Source: Poa pratensis
Taxonomy: Eukaryota; Streptophyta; Magnoliopsida; Poales; Poaceae
DNA length: 64,000 bases
Reading direction: 5' to 3'
Assembly (NCBI GenBank): GCA_947311845.1
Contig: CAMZMU010000111.1
Span: forward strand, 19,868,321-19,932,320
Made by a program: the position numbers and the translations under genes. Positions 19,640 through 30,600 of the stretch are shown in pieces. Positions within the stretch are counted from its first letter, which is position 1; each line of letters opens with the position of its first letter. The notes under the pieces are model-generated. The model was given only the letters and a program-made list of their open reading frames with translations, had not been told where the DNA came from and made no database searches.

Positions 19640-21010
19640 AAGGTGTTGGGCCGAAACTCGCCCTCGAGGTCAGACCGGCACACCGACACACGCTGCACAC
19701 CGTCAACACGGGCAAAGTCGTCGGGCCGAAGCTCACCCTAGAGCCAAGGCCGGCTCACCAACACACACTGCACACCGCCGAGACACGGCCAGCGTCAACA
19801 GAGACAGCCACCAGGGGAGCACCACCTCGCTGAGGCACACCAAGAAGGTCCAAACACGCCGGGAGTGCAGAACAAGATACAAACTTTGCCGGAGATAGCA
19901 CAACGAAGAAACCTCCGCCATCCAACCTCCGGAGAGCTACCCACCGTGAGCTCCAAGGCGGCGTCTTCAAGAAGAGCACGACGCAGAGCGCCGCCACCGC
20001 CCGATCCGAAAATCTTGGGTTTTCACCCGGAGCACGTAGGAGGGGAGAGAGACGCCGCAGCGACGCCTTCAAGAAGGGGACGACGTCCATGGACGCCGCC
20101 GTCGCGGCCCGGGAAACAATCCTGGGCGAGGGTTTCCCCCCGATATGCCCTCTCCACCTCCCACACAGGGCGAGGGGTGCCGCCGCGACGGCAACCCTAC
20201 CACTGCCACGGAACACAGCTCACCGGGCACCACACCGTCCACACGGCCTATGGCCCCCGCAGCACCAGAACCAGGGGCACGCCCGCCAACCCACAAGGTT
20301 CCCACCATCCAGGGCCGCCGCCCCGGCGTACCAACTCTGCACAGACGGACCTGAAGCGAAGAACAAGAGACATCGGCCGGACCGCAGCACGGAGGCAGCG
20401 AACCTTCAGCAGGGACCCCAAACCGCAGATCGTCGACCTGCAGCCCCCTCGGCTACAGGCAAGGATCGATCTGAGGTGCTGGAGCGGTGGACACAAGAGG
20501 GCCCGGGCCCCCTGGCCCGGCCCGAGTCGAGGCGGACGTCCGCACTGCCCACCACCTCCCGGGATCCGCGCTAGACCGGCCACCGCCGGCCAGGCTTGCC
20601 GCCGAGGCCACAGCAACCTGCACCAAAGCCTTCGTCTTCCCCAGCCCCGACGGGCCGAGTTCGCGCCGCCCGCCGCTGCCGCCGCGTCAGGGGACGCCGC
20701 CGCCGCCACGAGCTCGCGGATGTCCGTGCAGCCACCACGCCGTCGCCAGGCGACCGCGCCGTCGCGCCCCGCACCAGCGCCGCGCCCCGCCGGTCGAAGC
20801 GGCCCGCGCCACCACCACCGCACGAGGGGAGAGGAGGCCCCGCCGCCGCCAGCGCCGCCCGGGATTTGCCCGGCGACGCCCTCCGGCGGCGGCGAGGGGA
20901 AGGGGAGGGAGAGGGGAGGGGCCTGGGGTGGCGGCGGCTAGGGTTTCCTCCCGCCGCCGCTCGCGGGAGCGACCACGGGAGGGAGAGGGGGGGGGAGTCA
21001 GCCGACAACC
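19640..21010 (-). other. GC-rich ~1.4-kb block of unknown origin
   Basis: This is a sharp island of high GC in AT-rich surroundings, beginning around the GGGCCGAA(A/G)CTC repeats (19649 and 19718) and ending at the CTCCCTCC-like run near 21000. The minus strand starts with an AAACCCTAGCCGCCGCC-type leader, resembling a retroelement or gene 5' region. Long frames exist on both strands, but each lacks a domain and they overlap, as GC-rich DNA permits. It is absent between the matching blocks of the paralogous units, so it probably inserted. Confidence 0.4.
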
Positions 21011-21019
21011 AACCGTCCT

Positions 21020-21366
21020 CCTAATTTGTCAGTGCCAAAAAATCTTTTCTCAGTGACAATTGTTCTAGATAATTTTTTTAAATTTTGAGTGCTTCAAAAT
21101 ATTTTTGGTACCAAATATAAAACTCTGATTTGACATGCAAGAGTATTTTATACAATTAGGTAGAGTGCAATTTCTGGCCAGAACGGTACAGTACGTATGT
21201 TGAGCTTAATAACAAACAAGGTGTGTGCGTGCGTGCAGTCGACTTCGATTTATCTAAATCTCAGTCACGCGATGTCACCCCATGATTTGTAATATGTAAA
21301 AACTTTTTCAACCTGGTGAACAATTATTGTGTATGGTGTTAACATTTTTTTCGGTTATGACCTATG
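21020..21366 (+). repeat. Dispersed non-coding unit, copy 3, segment left of the CACTA element
   Basis: It matches 18540-18830. The match resumes at 35205 on the other side of the CACTA transposon. Confidence 0.7.
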
Positions 21367-21394
21367 CACTAGTAGAAAACAGGGATTCCGTTTT

Positions 21395-21632
21395 CACCTT
21401 TGATCCCGGCCAAATTACAACCCGGGATCAATGCACCATTGATCCCGGGTCGGGAGGGCGGGGCGTCCGTGGGCATTGCTCCCGGGTCGGGGGGACCTTT
21501 GGTCCCGGTTCGTGACACGAACCGGGATCAAAGGGTCCTCACATGCGCGCACATGCTTTTCAGCGCTGGGCCCCTTGGCAGGGGACCTTTGGTCCCGGTT
21601 CGTGTTACAAACCGGGATCAAAGGGTCTCCCT
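21395..21632. repeat. CACTA 5' subterminal palindromic repeats
   Basis: Four or more inverted copies of a CCTTTGGTCCCGGTTCGTG / CACGAACCGGGATCAAAGG module with hairpin spacing. Confidence 0.85.
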
Positions 21633-22241
21633 GCTATATCATCTTCTTCCACCCCGAGCTAGCTCGAGTTCATCACCATTTCTCCTCCATTTTCCTCTCT
21701 CCCACTCAAATTAATCCCCATTTTTTTGCACCATTTGAGAGGATTGAAGGCACCCCATCTATTCAAAGGTTAGCAACATCGTTCTTTCCTCCGGCGTTGC
21801 AACTTTAGCTCATTTCGTTGCTAGTTTAGCTCATTTCAATTTTGTAATGCTAGCAAGGTGTTTGATGAAATGCCCAAGCTAGAAAGTGTATTTGCGAGCT
21901 CAAATTAATTTATTATTTGTGGATTTTAGTGTTGTCCCCGTCCTCACCGCCGTCGATAGCCCGCGTCGTCCCGTCACCGGCACCACTTTGGTGAGCCTCT
22001 TTTTTATCTTTTATTTTTAAAACCTATATATATACTTGTATGATTTAAATGCATATTTATTTCTTGTATAATTAATTTCTTATGTTTTTTATATGTATAG
22101 TGTCATGGTTTTGATATCCGTCCCCGTCGGCCCTCGTCCGATCTATGATTCGGATGTGGTATATTTTCATAACTATTTGTTTCGTTTCGTGTTTATCACA
22201 CTCATGCCCGACCAACTTGACGTAGAGATATTTTTATTTAG

Positions 22242-22580
22242 GAGGTAGTTGAACCGGAAATTCCAGTCGACCCTATTGTCGAGTATTTTAAAAAGGAAAA
22301 CGACGATTTGAAAGCAAAATTGAAGATAAGCGAAGATCTTTGTCTCCAATACCTAGAAGAGAAGAGTGTATTGGACTTGAAGATTGCCGACATCGATGAT
22401 GCTTACGGGGTCGTCGTCGCTGCTCACGAGATGAAGATGGAGGCAATGCGCTTGAAGCTTAAAAAGATTAGAAAATATGCCATTAGTCGAGAGGCTTGGT
22501 ATCATTATGCTGTTGGTTCAATAGTTACCTTAGTTGCGATTTTGATCGCATTTGTTGTTGGATTTAAATTCTTTAGATAG
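22242..22580 (+). CDS. Small coiled-coil plus single-membrane-span protein of the CACTA element (last exon)
   Basis: The frame opens after a TTTAG acceptor near 22241 (GAG GTA GTT GAA...) and ends at 22580. It encodes a charged, Leu/Lys-rich helical segment (VEYFKKENDDLKAKLKISED, then CLQYLEEKSVLDLKIAD), then a hydrophobic stretch (VGSIVTLVAILIAFVVGF) four residues before the stop, so it looks C-tail anchored. I recall similar small frames just upstream of TNP2 in grass CACTA elements, but their function is unknown to me. Earlier exons probably lie in 21930-22160, where GT/AG junctions are present, but I did not fix their boundaries. No ATG is visible within this exon before the coiled coil. 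Confidence 0.6.
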   Translation, partial: EVVEPEIPVDPIVEYFKKENDDLKAKLKISEDLCLQYLEEKSVLDLKIADIDDAYGVVVAAHEMKMEAMRLKLKKIRKYAISREAWYHYAVGSIVTLVAILIAFVVGFKFFR

Positions 22581-22738
22581 TTGTATGTTAGGTTCAATTA
22601 ATGTATGTTTCATTAGAACAATGTATTACATTTGGGCACTACTCTACTTTGGTTTTAATGTGATGAACTTGTATTAATTAATTTGGTCAGTACTATATAT
22701 TTATGATGTAGTGTAATGGTTTTTGATATATTTATATA

Positions 22739-25700
22739 ATGCAGATGAGCCGGCAATGGATGTACAGTGACCGACGCGGTCTCGACTTTATCAATGGCAT
22801 GCATAGTTTTCTCCGTGTGGCTAATGATAACAAGCCGTCGAGTGGTTATATTCTTTGTCCATGTAGAGTCTGCAAGAATAAGCGGGATTACTCTACGTCA
22901 AGAACCATTCACGTCCACCTGTTGGAGGAGGGTTTCATGGATGGTTATTATTGTTGGACCAAGCACGGAGAAAGAGGGGTTATGATGGAAGAAAATGAAG
23001 AAGAAGAGGATAATGACACCTATCCTACGTTCACTGCAGACGGTGATACTCCAATGGGGGAAGACGAAGCTGAAGAAGAGCCCAATGATGATGAGCCCAA
23101 TGATGATTTTGGCCGGGCCATTCTTGATGCACGGATAAACAGCGGAAGTGAAAACGAGAGGTCGAAGTTGGATAGCATGTTAGAGGATCACAAAAAATTG
23201 TTGTACCAAAATTGCGAAGATGGCCAGAAGAAGCTTGGTACCACGCTGGAATTGCTGCAATGGAAGGCAGAGAATGGTACAACTGACAGAGGATTTGAGA
23301 ATTTGCTGAAAATAATAAAGAAGATGCTTCCAAGGGATAACGTACTGCCCCCCAGTACGTACGAAGCAAAGAAGATTGTGTGCCCTCTAGGATTAGAGGT
23401 GCAGAAGATACATGCATGCATCAATGATTGCATCCTCTATCGCGGTGAGAAGTACGAGCATTTGAATGCGTGCCCGATATGCGGTGCGTTGCGGTACAAG
23501 ATAAGGCGAGATGACCCTGGTGATGTTGACGGCGATCCGTGCCCCAGGAAGAGGGTTCCTGCCAAGGTGATGTGGTATGCTCCTATAATACCACGGTTGA
23601 AACGTTTGTTCCAAAACAAAGAGCATGCAAAGTTGTTACGATGGCACAAAGAAGACCGTAAGAAAGACATGATGCTGAGACACCCCGCTGATGGGTCGCA
23701 GTGGCGAAAAATCGACAGGACCTTCAAGACGTTTGCAGATGACGCTAGGAACATAAGATTTGGTCTAAGTACAGATGGCTTTAATCCTTTCGGGGAACAA
23801 AGCTCCAGTCATAGCACCTGGCCTGTGACTCTATGTATGTATAACCTTCCTCCTTGGTTGTGCATGAAGCGGAAGTTTATTATGATGCCGGTGCTCATCC
23901 AAGGTCCGAAGCAACCCGGCAACGACATTGATGTGTACCTGAGGCCATTGATTGAAGAACTTTTAGAGTTGTGGAGTGACGAAGGGGTACGTGTGTGGGA
24001 TGAGCACAAACAAGAGGCATTTGACCTACGAGCGTTGTTGTTTGTAACCATCAATGATTGGCCTGCTCTTAGTAACATTTCAGGACAGTCAAACAAGGGA
24101 TACAATGCTTGCACGCACTGTCTAGATAAGACTGAAAGTATATATGTAGGCAACAAGAATGTGTACCCAGGTCATCGTCGATTTCTTCCACCTGAGCATC
24201 CCGTAAGAAAGAAAGGCAAGCATTTCAAATGTGAGGTTGATGACCGGACGAAGCCTACCTGCCCTGATGGTGATGCTATATATGAGATGGTCAAGGATTT
24301 AGAAGTAATCTTTGGAAAGGGTCCTGGCAGTCTATCTGTTCCGAAAGACGCCAACAAGCGCGTACCCTTGTGGAAAAAGAAATCCATATTTTGGGAGTTA
24401 CCCTATTGGAAAATCCTAGAGGTTCGCTCTGCAATCGACGTGATGCACGTGACGAAAAATCTTTGCGTGAACCTGCTAAGCTTCTTGGGTGTGTATGGGA
24501 AGACGAAAGATACACCGGATGCACGACTGAACCATCAACATATGCACGAGAAGACGAAAGACGACCACCTTAATCCAGAGAAGTATCAAGGTCCTGCCAG
24601 CTACGCTCTTACCAGAGAAGAGAAGGAGATCTTTTTTGAAGTCCTGAACAGTATCAAGGTCCCGTCTGGCTTCTCGTCGAATGTGAAGGGAATAATTAAC
24701 ATGGCAGAGAAAAAGTTCCAAAACCTGAAGTCTCATGACTGCCATGTGATTATGACACAATTACTACCGGTTGCATTGAGGGGGCTTCTACCGGAAAATG
24801 TTCGACTACCCATTGTGAAGCTATGTTCATTCCTCAATGCAATTTCTCAGAAGGTGATCAATCCATTGACTCTAGGAACTTTACAGAAGGATGTTGTTCA
24901 GTGTCTTGTCAGCTTCGAGTTGGTGTTCCCACCATCCTTCTTCAATATTATGACGCACCTCATAGTTCACCTAGTCGAAGAGATTCAAGTTCTCGGTCCT
25001 GTATTTCTACACAACATGTTCCCCTTCGAGAGGTTCATGGGAGTCTTAAAGAAATACGTTCATAACCGTGCTAGGCCTGAAGGAAGCATCTCCAAGGGTT
25101 ATGGAACAGAGGAGGTCATTGAGTTTTGTGTTGACTTTATTCCTGACGTTAACCCGGTCGGTGTTCCTCAATCGCGCCATGAGGGGAGATTGCGTGGAAA
25201 AGGAACACTAGGAAAGAAACAAATATTTTCTGACTGGGATTCTTTCAATCGAGCACACTACACAGTTCTACATAATTCGAGCTTGGTGGCTCCGTATATC
25301 GAGGAACACAAGAATACTTTACGCTCATTAATGGCTGAAGAATGCATTGAAAAAGAACACTTGAAGACTTTCTGCGGGTGGTTGCACACACGTCTCATTA
25401 ATGACAACACTGTCGAAGAACAGCTAAACTTGTTGGCCAGAGGACCATCTTCGACTATATTGGCTTTTCAAGGGTACGAGATAAATGGGAATACATTTTA
25501 CACGGCCGACCAAGATAAAAAGAGCACCAACCAAAACAGTGGTGTCCGCTTTGATGCATCAAACAACAATGGGACAAAGGACACATATTATGGGTACATA
25601 GAGCAGATATGGGAACTTGACTACGGACCTTCTTTCAAGGTACCTTTGTTCCGGTGCAAATGGTACAACCTGGATGGTGGGGTAAACGTAGACCCGCAGT

Positions 25701-26047
25701 ACGGAATGACTACAGTGGATCTCAAGAATTTTGGGTATGACAACGAACCATTCGTACTAGCCAAAGACGTGGCTCAGATTTTCTATGTGAAGGACATGTC
25801 TTCCAGACCAAAAAAAAGAAAAGATAAGCAAGCGAAGACATCATATGATGAGCCAAAGCGTCACATAGTTCTTTCAGGGAAAAGAACTATCGTGGGAGTG
25901 GAGGACAAGACAGACATGTCAGAAGATTACAACAATTTTGAAGAAATCCGGCCCTTCGCAGTGAAAATTGACCCAAGTCTCGCGTTAAATGGAGAAGCTT
26001 GTCCATGGCTACGGCGCAATCAGAAGAAAGTGACGGGTAGAAAGTAG
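22739..26047 (+). CDS. CACTA transposase TNP2 (TNPD-like), about 1100 aa
   Basis: The catalytic transposase that cuts at the CACTA termini. It is one uninterrupted frame of 1102 codons. The conserved start is probably the second ATG at 22745 (MSRQWMYSDRR), directly after a TGCAG acceptor. Domain order: transposase-associated N-terminal domain (about residues 3-85; CPCRVCKN zinc-like cluster, HVHLLEEGFMDGYYCW), an acidic linker, the tnp2 core (about 210-510; HACINDCILYRGEKYEHLNA, CPICG, NIRFGLSTDGFNPF, NDWPALSNISGQSNKGYNAC, CLDKT), DUF4218 (about 650-780; MTHLIVHLVEEIQVLGPVF, MFPFERFMGVLKKYVHNRA) and DUF4216 (about 930-1010; FKVPLFRCKWYNLDGG). The length is usual for intact copies and no frameshift is seen, so this gene could be functional. 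Confidence 0.95.
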   Translation: MQMSRQWMYSDRRGLDFINGMHSFLRVANDNKPSSGYILCPCRVCKNKRDYSTSRTIHVHLLEEGFMDGYYCWTKHGERGVMMEENEEEEDNDTYPTFTADGDTPMGEDEAEEEPNDDEPNDDFGRAILDARINSGSENERSKLDSMLEDHKKLLYQNCEDGQKKLGTTLELLQWKAENGTTDRGFENLLKIIKKMLPRDNVLPPSTYEAKKIVCPLGLEVQKIHACINDCILYRGEKYEHLNACPICGALRYKIRRDDPGDVDGDPCPRKRVPAKVMWYAPIIPRLKRLFQNKEHAKLLRWHKEDRKKDMMLRHPADGSQWRKIDRTFKTFADDARNIRFGLSTDGFNPFGEQSSSHSTWPVTLCMYNLPPWLCMKRKFIMMPVLIQGPKQPGNDIDVYLRPLIEELLELWSDEGVRVWDEHKQEAFDLRALLFVTINDWPALSNISGQSNKGYNACTHCLDKTESIYVGNKNVYPGHRRFLPPEHPVRKKGKHFKCEVDDRTKPTCPDGDAIYEMVKDLEVIFGKGPGSLSVPKDANKRVPLWKKKSIFWELPYWKILEVRSAIDVMHVTKNLCVNLLSFLGVYGKTKDTPDARLNHQHMHEKTKDDHLNPEKYQGPASYALTREEKEIFFEVLNSIKVPSGFSSNVKGIINMAEKKFQNLKSHDCHVIMTQLLPVALRGLLPENVRLPIVKLCSFLNAISQKVINPLTLGTLQKDVVQCLVSFELVFPPSFFNIMTHLIVHLVEEIQVLGPVFLHNMFPFERFMGVLKKYVHNRARPEGSISKGYGTEEVIEFCVDFIPDVNPVGVPQSRHEGRLRGKGTLGKKQIFSDWDSFNRAHYTVLHNSSLVAPYIEEHKNTLRSLMAEECIEKEHLKTFCGWLHTRLINDNTVEEQLNLLARGPSSTILAFQGYEINGNTFYTADQDKKSTNQNSGVRFDASNNNGTKDTYYGYIEQIWELDYGPSFKVPLFRCKWYNLDGGVNVDPQYGMTTVDLKNFGYDNEPFVLAKDVAQIFYVKDMSSRPKKRKDKQAKTSYDEPKRHIVLSGKRTIVGVEDKTDMSEDYNNFEEIRPFAVKIDPSLALNGEACPWLRRNQKKVTGRK

Positions 26048-26594
26048 AAGAAGATTGTGTAATAATGTATTAAACCTTTTATGTAACTGTGTTCTGAAAA
26101 CTCAGAAGAGAGATCAAATGCACTGTTGGACGTATGACGTGAATCCGAATGCTTTGATTACACAAGGAGTAGACACTGAGTGTCGAACATGTCCAGGAGG
26201 GGGGCTGTGTAACCACTGGAGAGATTAAATAAAGATCTGTAACCGTGATACTTTTTGCATATTAATTTGAGCCATGGGATCGTGTGTTTCGTTTAAGCGA
26301 CGTCCCCGAAAGATAAACAAAACTACGAAAGCAAATAAATCAATAGATATAAAAGAAAAAGAAAACAGAAATAGAAACAAGAAAAGGAAACAAGAAAAGG
26401 AAACAAGAAAAAAAAGGCCTTTCATATATGATGGACCATTTAAGTTAAATTTTAAAAAGAAACTAAAATAACAATTCAAAAACATGTAATAGATAAACAA
26501 AATTACAAAAGCAATTAAATCAATAGATATAAAACAAAAAGAAAACAGAAATAGAAATAAGAAAAGGAAACAAGAAAACAAAGAAAAACACCAA
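26048..26594. other. A-rich spacer after TNP2
   Basis: Positions 26310-26580 are A/G-rich with an imperfect direct repeat (AAATCAATAGATATAAAA near 26335 and 26517; GAAAACAGAAATAGAAA near 26360 and 26542). No gene is seen. Confidence 0.5.
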
Positions 26595-26750
26595 TCATCC
26601 CGGTTGGCAACACCAACCGGGACCAAAGGCCTGATGGGCTTCGCGCGCAGTTTTTCGCGGCCCAGACAGACCTTTGGTCCCGGTTGGTGTTACCAACCGG
26701 GATGAAATGGTCATCCATCCGGTTCGTGGCTGGAACTGGGATGAAAGGTC
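26595..26750. repeat. Internal block of CACTA subterminal-type palindromes
   Basis: ATCCCGGTTGGCAACACCAACCGGGACCAAAGG and GGTCCCGGTTGGTGTTACC-type modules sit 5.2 kb inside the transposon, between its two genes. These repeats normally mark termini. The half-palindrome uses GGTTGG rather than the GGTTCG of the true ends, so it may be a remnant of a different CACTA subfamily. A GC-rich leader-like segment (26760-27260) follows. Confidence 0.75.
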
Positions 26751-26759
26751 TGTTTTCGC

Positions 26760-27419
26760 GCGATATGTGTGGTTTCCGTCGAAATTTTCTCTATCTCCCC
26801 CCAAATCGAACCGCAGCGGCGAAGCCCTGCCCGAGCGCCGCCGTCGCCCATCGCCCCGCCGTGGTGACGCCGTCGCCCATCGTCCCGCCGTGGCCGCGCG
26901 CGTCCTGCTGCCGGAGGCGCCCGCGCGGACTGCGACGACGCCGTCACGCGCCCTCCCCTCCCCTGCGCCTCGCGGCCCGTGCTCTGCATCGCGCCCCGCC
27001 GTCGCCCTCCCCTCCGGCCCTTGCGCCTCCGCCGTCGTCGAGGTAAGTCCTCTCCTCTCCTCCCCGCCGTCGTCCTCTCCTCCCCTCCCCGTCGTACGGC
27101 CGCGGGACGCGCGGTGGCGCGGGATTGGCCGGGGCGCCACTGCGCGCGATTCCGGCCCGCAGGTCGCCGTGCCGCACCGTGCCGCGCCGCTGCTGGGCTC
27201 CGGGAGGCCGCCGCCGTCGTGGTGCAGCCCGTGGCGCCGCCGTCGTGGTGCAGCCCGTGGAGGCCCTTTTTTGACTATGAATTTTGTTGCTATTTTTTTT
27301 TACTATAAATTTTGTTGCTATTACTAACTTAGATCAAACATAGCAACGAATTTTCCTATGAATTTTGCAAATTGATTAAGTTGCTATTACTAACTTAGAT
27401 CATAGGTGTTATATATGAA
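26760..27419 (+). other. GC-rich leader-like segment, then AT-rich intron-like DNA
   Basis: Positions 26800-27250 are GC-rich with many CCGCCGTCG words and no coherent coding frame. From 27265 the sequence is AT-rich with a repeated TTGCTATTACTAACTTAGATCA motif. It resembles a first exon and long first intron of the second CACTA gene. Confidence 0.35.
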
Positions 27420-27975
27420 TCTATTATATACTTAAAACACAAGACAAACAACGGATGAGATTTAACCAAGAAAAACAACGGCTGTGATTTAAAAAGATCT
27501 CTTAGATCCACGTGGTAGTCGGAAGAGAAAAAAAATAATCAAGTTCGAGAGTCCCGATCGGACTGGTATACGAAACAGCCTCCAAGCTCACGTAGAATCC
27601 ATCTACGTATCAAGCATAGATTTTTTTATGGAGGTGGCAACGGAGGACTAGCAATCGTGCAATTAAAAAGGAAAGGGACAAAACTGATCCATCTTTATCT
27701 CATTAAGGACTCTTCGTGATTATTTTAGGTAGCGTTTGACCTTGGCAAGCCTGTTCCTTCCCTGCCTTCCCAGCATATATCGTTGGCAGCAATATATATG
27801 TTCTCCGCGAGCGACAGATCATATATAGGTTTTGCTCGGCAGAGAAATTCTACATGTTGACAATTGATCGATCGGGTCTGGCTGCTAGCGCGAGGATGGC
27901 AATCTCACGACGATGAATTAGACGTCAACGAGCTTGATGAATATACAAGGAGCCCTCAGTCTATGACGAATTTTT

Positions 27976-28281
27976 ATGGCGATATTGATCTACGAGAAGA
28001 AGCGACCATGGATGATTTGGGTCCATGGTGACCCAATGGGGCAACCACATGCACGACGGACGTACAAGATTTGGCGGACCATGCTAGCGCCTTTGCATCA
28101 GTTCGGCTCTGATTATTTTCTGATCACACGTGATTACACACGTCGAGTTCAATACGTCGTATCAGGCGGGGACCAGATCGAACATGTGATTCCCTCCGGC
28201 GTACAAGTCCGTTGTTTTCCTGAAACTACTGAAGGATTTGGCTGTCACTACCTCATGCTCCGTCATGACCCTCGCCCATGA
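27976..28281 (+). CDS. 101-codon open frame inside the Helitron, possible captured gene fragment
   Basis: It starts with ATG (MAILIYEKKRPWMIWVHGD) and ends HYLMLRHDPRP before TGA. The composition looks like a real protein (aromatic-rich, with no low complexity), and the frame lies in otherwise AT-rich, stop-rich Helitron DNA. I do not recognise the family. Helitrons often carry exons copied from host genes, so a captured and truncated exon is the simplest reading. No promoter or splice evidence is visible. Confidence 0.4.
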   Translation: MAILIYEKKRPWMIWVHGDPMGQPHARRTYKIWRTMLAPLHQFGSDYFLITRDYTRRVQYVVSGGDQIEHVIPSGVQVRCFPETTEGFGCHYLMLRHDPRP

Positions 28282-30324
28282 TGCCCAAGCGTAAAAATTT
28301 CCTTGGAGGCTATTCTTTCAGGTAGTAGTTTCCTAAGAGAATTGTGTCATCTTAGTCTGCAGCTTAGAAAGTGTTATCTACTTGAAGGCCATAAACGTAC
28401 TAGCTAGGGATTCATATTTACATAAACAATCAAGTCGTTGGTTAATATATGCAAAACGTACTTCACCCATGTAATATGTTTTTTTGGATAAGTAATATTT
28501 CCTCAATTGTTTGTTCATCTAGCCATAGTTCGTTCAGATTTGTAATTATAATTTCTTTTCCGAATATGCAATAAGAATTCTACCTTTACATGTGTAGAAA
28601 AACTAATATACTTTGTTTCTCCAATGGATATGTTACAACCATTAATTTGTTCTTAGTTTATATCGCTAAACGCTAGCTGGAGCATTTATATCAAAAATAC
28701 TATAGCCAAATTGTGTCATGGGATTATTTATTTTATAGTTTTAGCTCACTCAGTCGTTCATGCAAAAATCTATGCGTATTGAATTTAATTTGGATGTATA
28801 TAATAGATTAAAGGCAATTCGGATCATATATATTTTTGCATCTCTTCGGTCTTTTTTGGCGATCCCATTATGTATATTTCGCGGATTGATCTCATTATAT
28901 ATGTTGGCTTCCTGAACAATAGAAGATTTCGAGGATCACCATCACCAAGCACATGCCCCACGCGTCGTCACGCCAAAGCCGGCAGGCTACTGCCACCCAA
29001 GCGCATGCTCTAGCGGTGCGCGCAGCTTCTCGACTACCGGAAGGCACTTCAACAACGCTCATGATTCGGAACAGCGTAAGAGAATCTATGCCCTCGATTG
29101 AGATACAACTCAGGAAGCGTGGTGTCAGTTTGTCACCGTCGATGAGGCAGAGCAGCTGATCAGCCACGTCATGTGCGTTGAGCGGTTTAATTATGTCGTG
29201 TAAAAAGTCAAATATTTATTTAAAGAAAATGAGGTGTAAGGTGATCGACCGAAAACCGAGCAGATTAATCAAGTCATGTAGTAGTATTGTTGTGATCAAG
29301 GTCGATTGTTTCAATATTATCATCCGTATCAATAAGCTCTAATTGTGCTGGCTGCATTGGAATATACAACACGAGCTGTCTATAAGCTGACAGACACCAC
29401 CATCCATGTCAGGTGTGGCACTACATACTAGCTTGCACGAGCTCATGGACAACAGATTCGGACTTATGATGTCGGGTAATCTGTCGAAGTAAAAATGCAA
29501 AAGATAAGCTATGATTTTTTTCTGTTTATGATGATAAAACTTGATTAATGCAGAAGGCACGCTAATAGATATTAGGGACAAAAAACCTTAATAGATCAGT
29601 TAGTGAATTTATTCATCCATCCATAATGGATTTTTTAACCTTTAGATAATCTATGCTTTGCACGAAAGGCAATTTCATATGACTTGGTTTTTGTCTTTCT
29701 ATCGTAATAGTAAATGAAATTGGACGATTCTACTAGAGATATTACGACTCTACTATAGCTGATGTACCTGATCTAGGGAAGACAGCGCCCAGATTTTACT
29801 CTCCTTATTAAGCGCCTTATGTCTCGCATCAGGTTGAAATTTTATACCTCCAGTAAGCCAGCCTACGCATCAAGTTATGTTTCGATATAAATACTACTAT
29901 GTCAAGACTCAAGTTATGTCTCGGTATAAATACTACTATGTCAAGACTTAAGTTATATTTCGATGTTTTTGCACAGCAAACGTTTGATAAATTGCTTGAA
30001 GTGGAGTTTATTGTTGCATGTTCGAACTTGGTAAATTCTAATTAATATTTTTGAAATTTTGCAGTACATGGAAAAATCTCTCCACTAGCACTGAGACACA
30101 ATTGATTGCTGAAAGTTTATACAAAAAATAATGTATACCGTACTTCTCGATAGGAAATTTTGGAAGCCTAAACAATGAAGATATTCAGGTTTTGCATTTT
30201 TACATGTACAGATGTTATATCACGTAGACTGGAACGTGGATGCAATTGCAGCTCAATAAACCGAGTATCATAAATCATTCTTATTTTAGAATTGTTTTAT
30301 AATATAGTATCCATCAACGCTAGC
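28282..30324. other. Helitron filler DNA
   Basis: Mostly AT-rich. A short GC-richer patch at 28940-29160 (minus-strand frame of 90 codons) may be a second captured fragment, but it shows no domain. Two near-identical copies of a GTATAAATACTACTATGTCAAGAC motif lie near 29885-29947. Confidence 0.4.
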
Positions 30325-30352
30325 CGCGCAATTGTGCGGGCCACCCAGCTAG
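30325..30352 (+). other. Helitron 3' terminal hairpin and CTAG end
   Basis: The stem CCGCGCA/TGTGCGG is followed by GGCCACCCAG and CTAG, the rolling-circle termination signal. Confidence 0.8.
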
Positions 30353-30353
30353 T

Positions 30354-30600
30354 TGCTATGAATTCATATGTAGATTAAAATTATTCATGTGTAGATTAAA
30401 ATTAGATCATAGTTAGTAAAATCATTGATCCAAATCATTCATGTGTAGATTAAAATTGCTATGAATGTTAGATGTGTAGATTACAATTGCTATGAATTTT
30501 AGATGTGTAGATTAAAATTCCTATGAATTTTAGATGTGTAGGTTACAATTGCTATGAATTTTAGATGTGTAGATTAAAATTGCTATAAATTTTGGTGTCA
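30354..30600 (+). repeat. Tandem ~30-bp repeats in CACTA intron-like DNA
   Basis: About seven degenerate copies of a TTGCTATGAATTTTAGATGTGTAGATTAAAA unit. The Helitron inserted at the first copy. Confidence 0.8.

Larger units (their letters stand above)
27420..30352 (+). mobile_element. Helitron, non-autonomous, 2.9 kb, inserted in the CACTA element
   Basis: It begins TCTATTATATACTTAAAA and ends in CTAG (30349-30352). A short hairpin (CCGCGCA / TGTGCGG with a small loop) lies about ten bases before the end, followed by GGCCACCCAGCTAG. The flanks are A on the left and T on the right, fitting insertion in an AT dinucleotide without duplication. Removing it reunites an AT-rich CACTA segment of TTGCTAT repeats. 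No Rep/helicase gene is present, so it would depend on a partner. It carries possible host-derived fragments (27976-28281; 28895-29167). Confidence 0.85.

Noticed and set aside
19865..21056. Long overlapping open frames (up to 358 codons) on both strands
   Set aside because: They lie in very GC-rich DNA where stops are rare, contradict one another in frame and strand, and show no domain.
26225..26626. Phe/Leu-rich minus-strand frame resembling a membrane protein
   Set aside because: It is the complement of an A/G-rich low-complexity tract; the hydrophobicity is a composition artefact.
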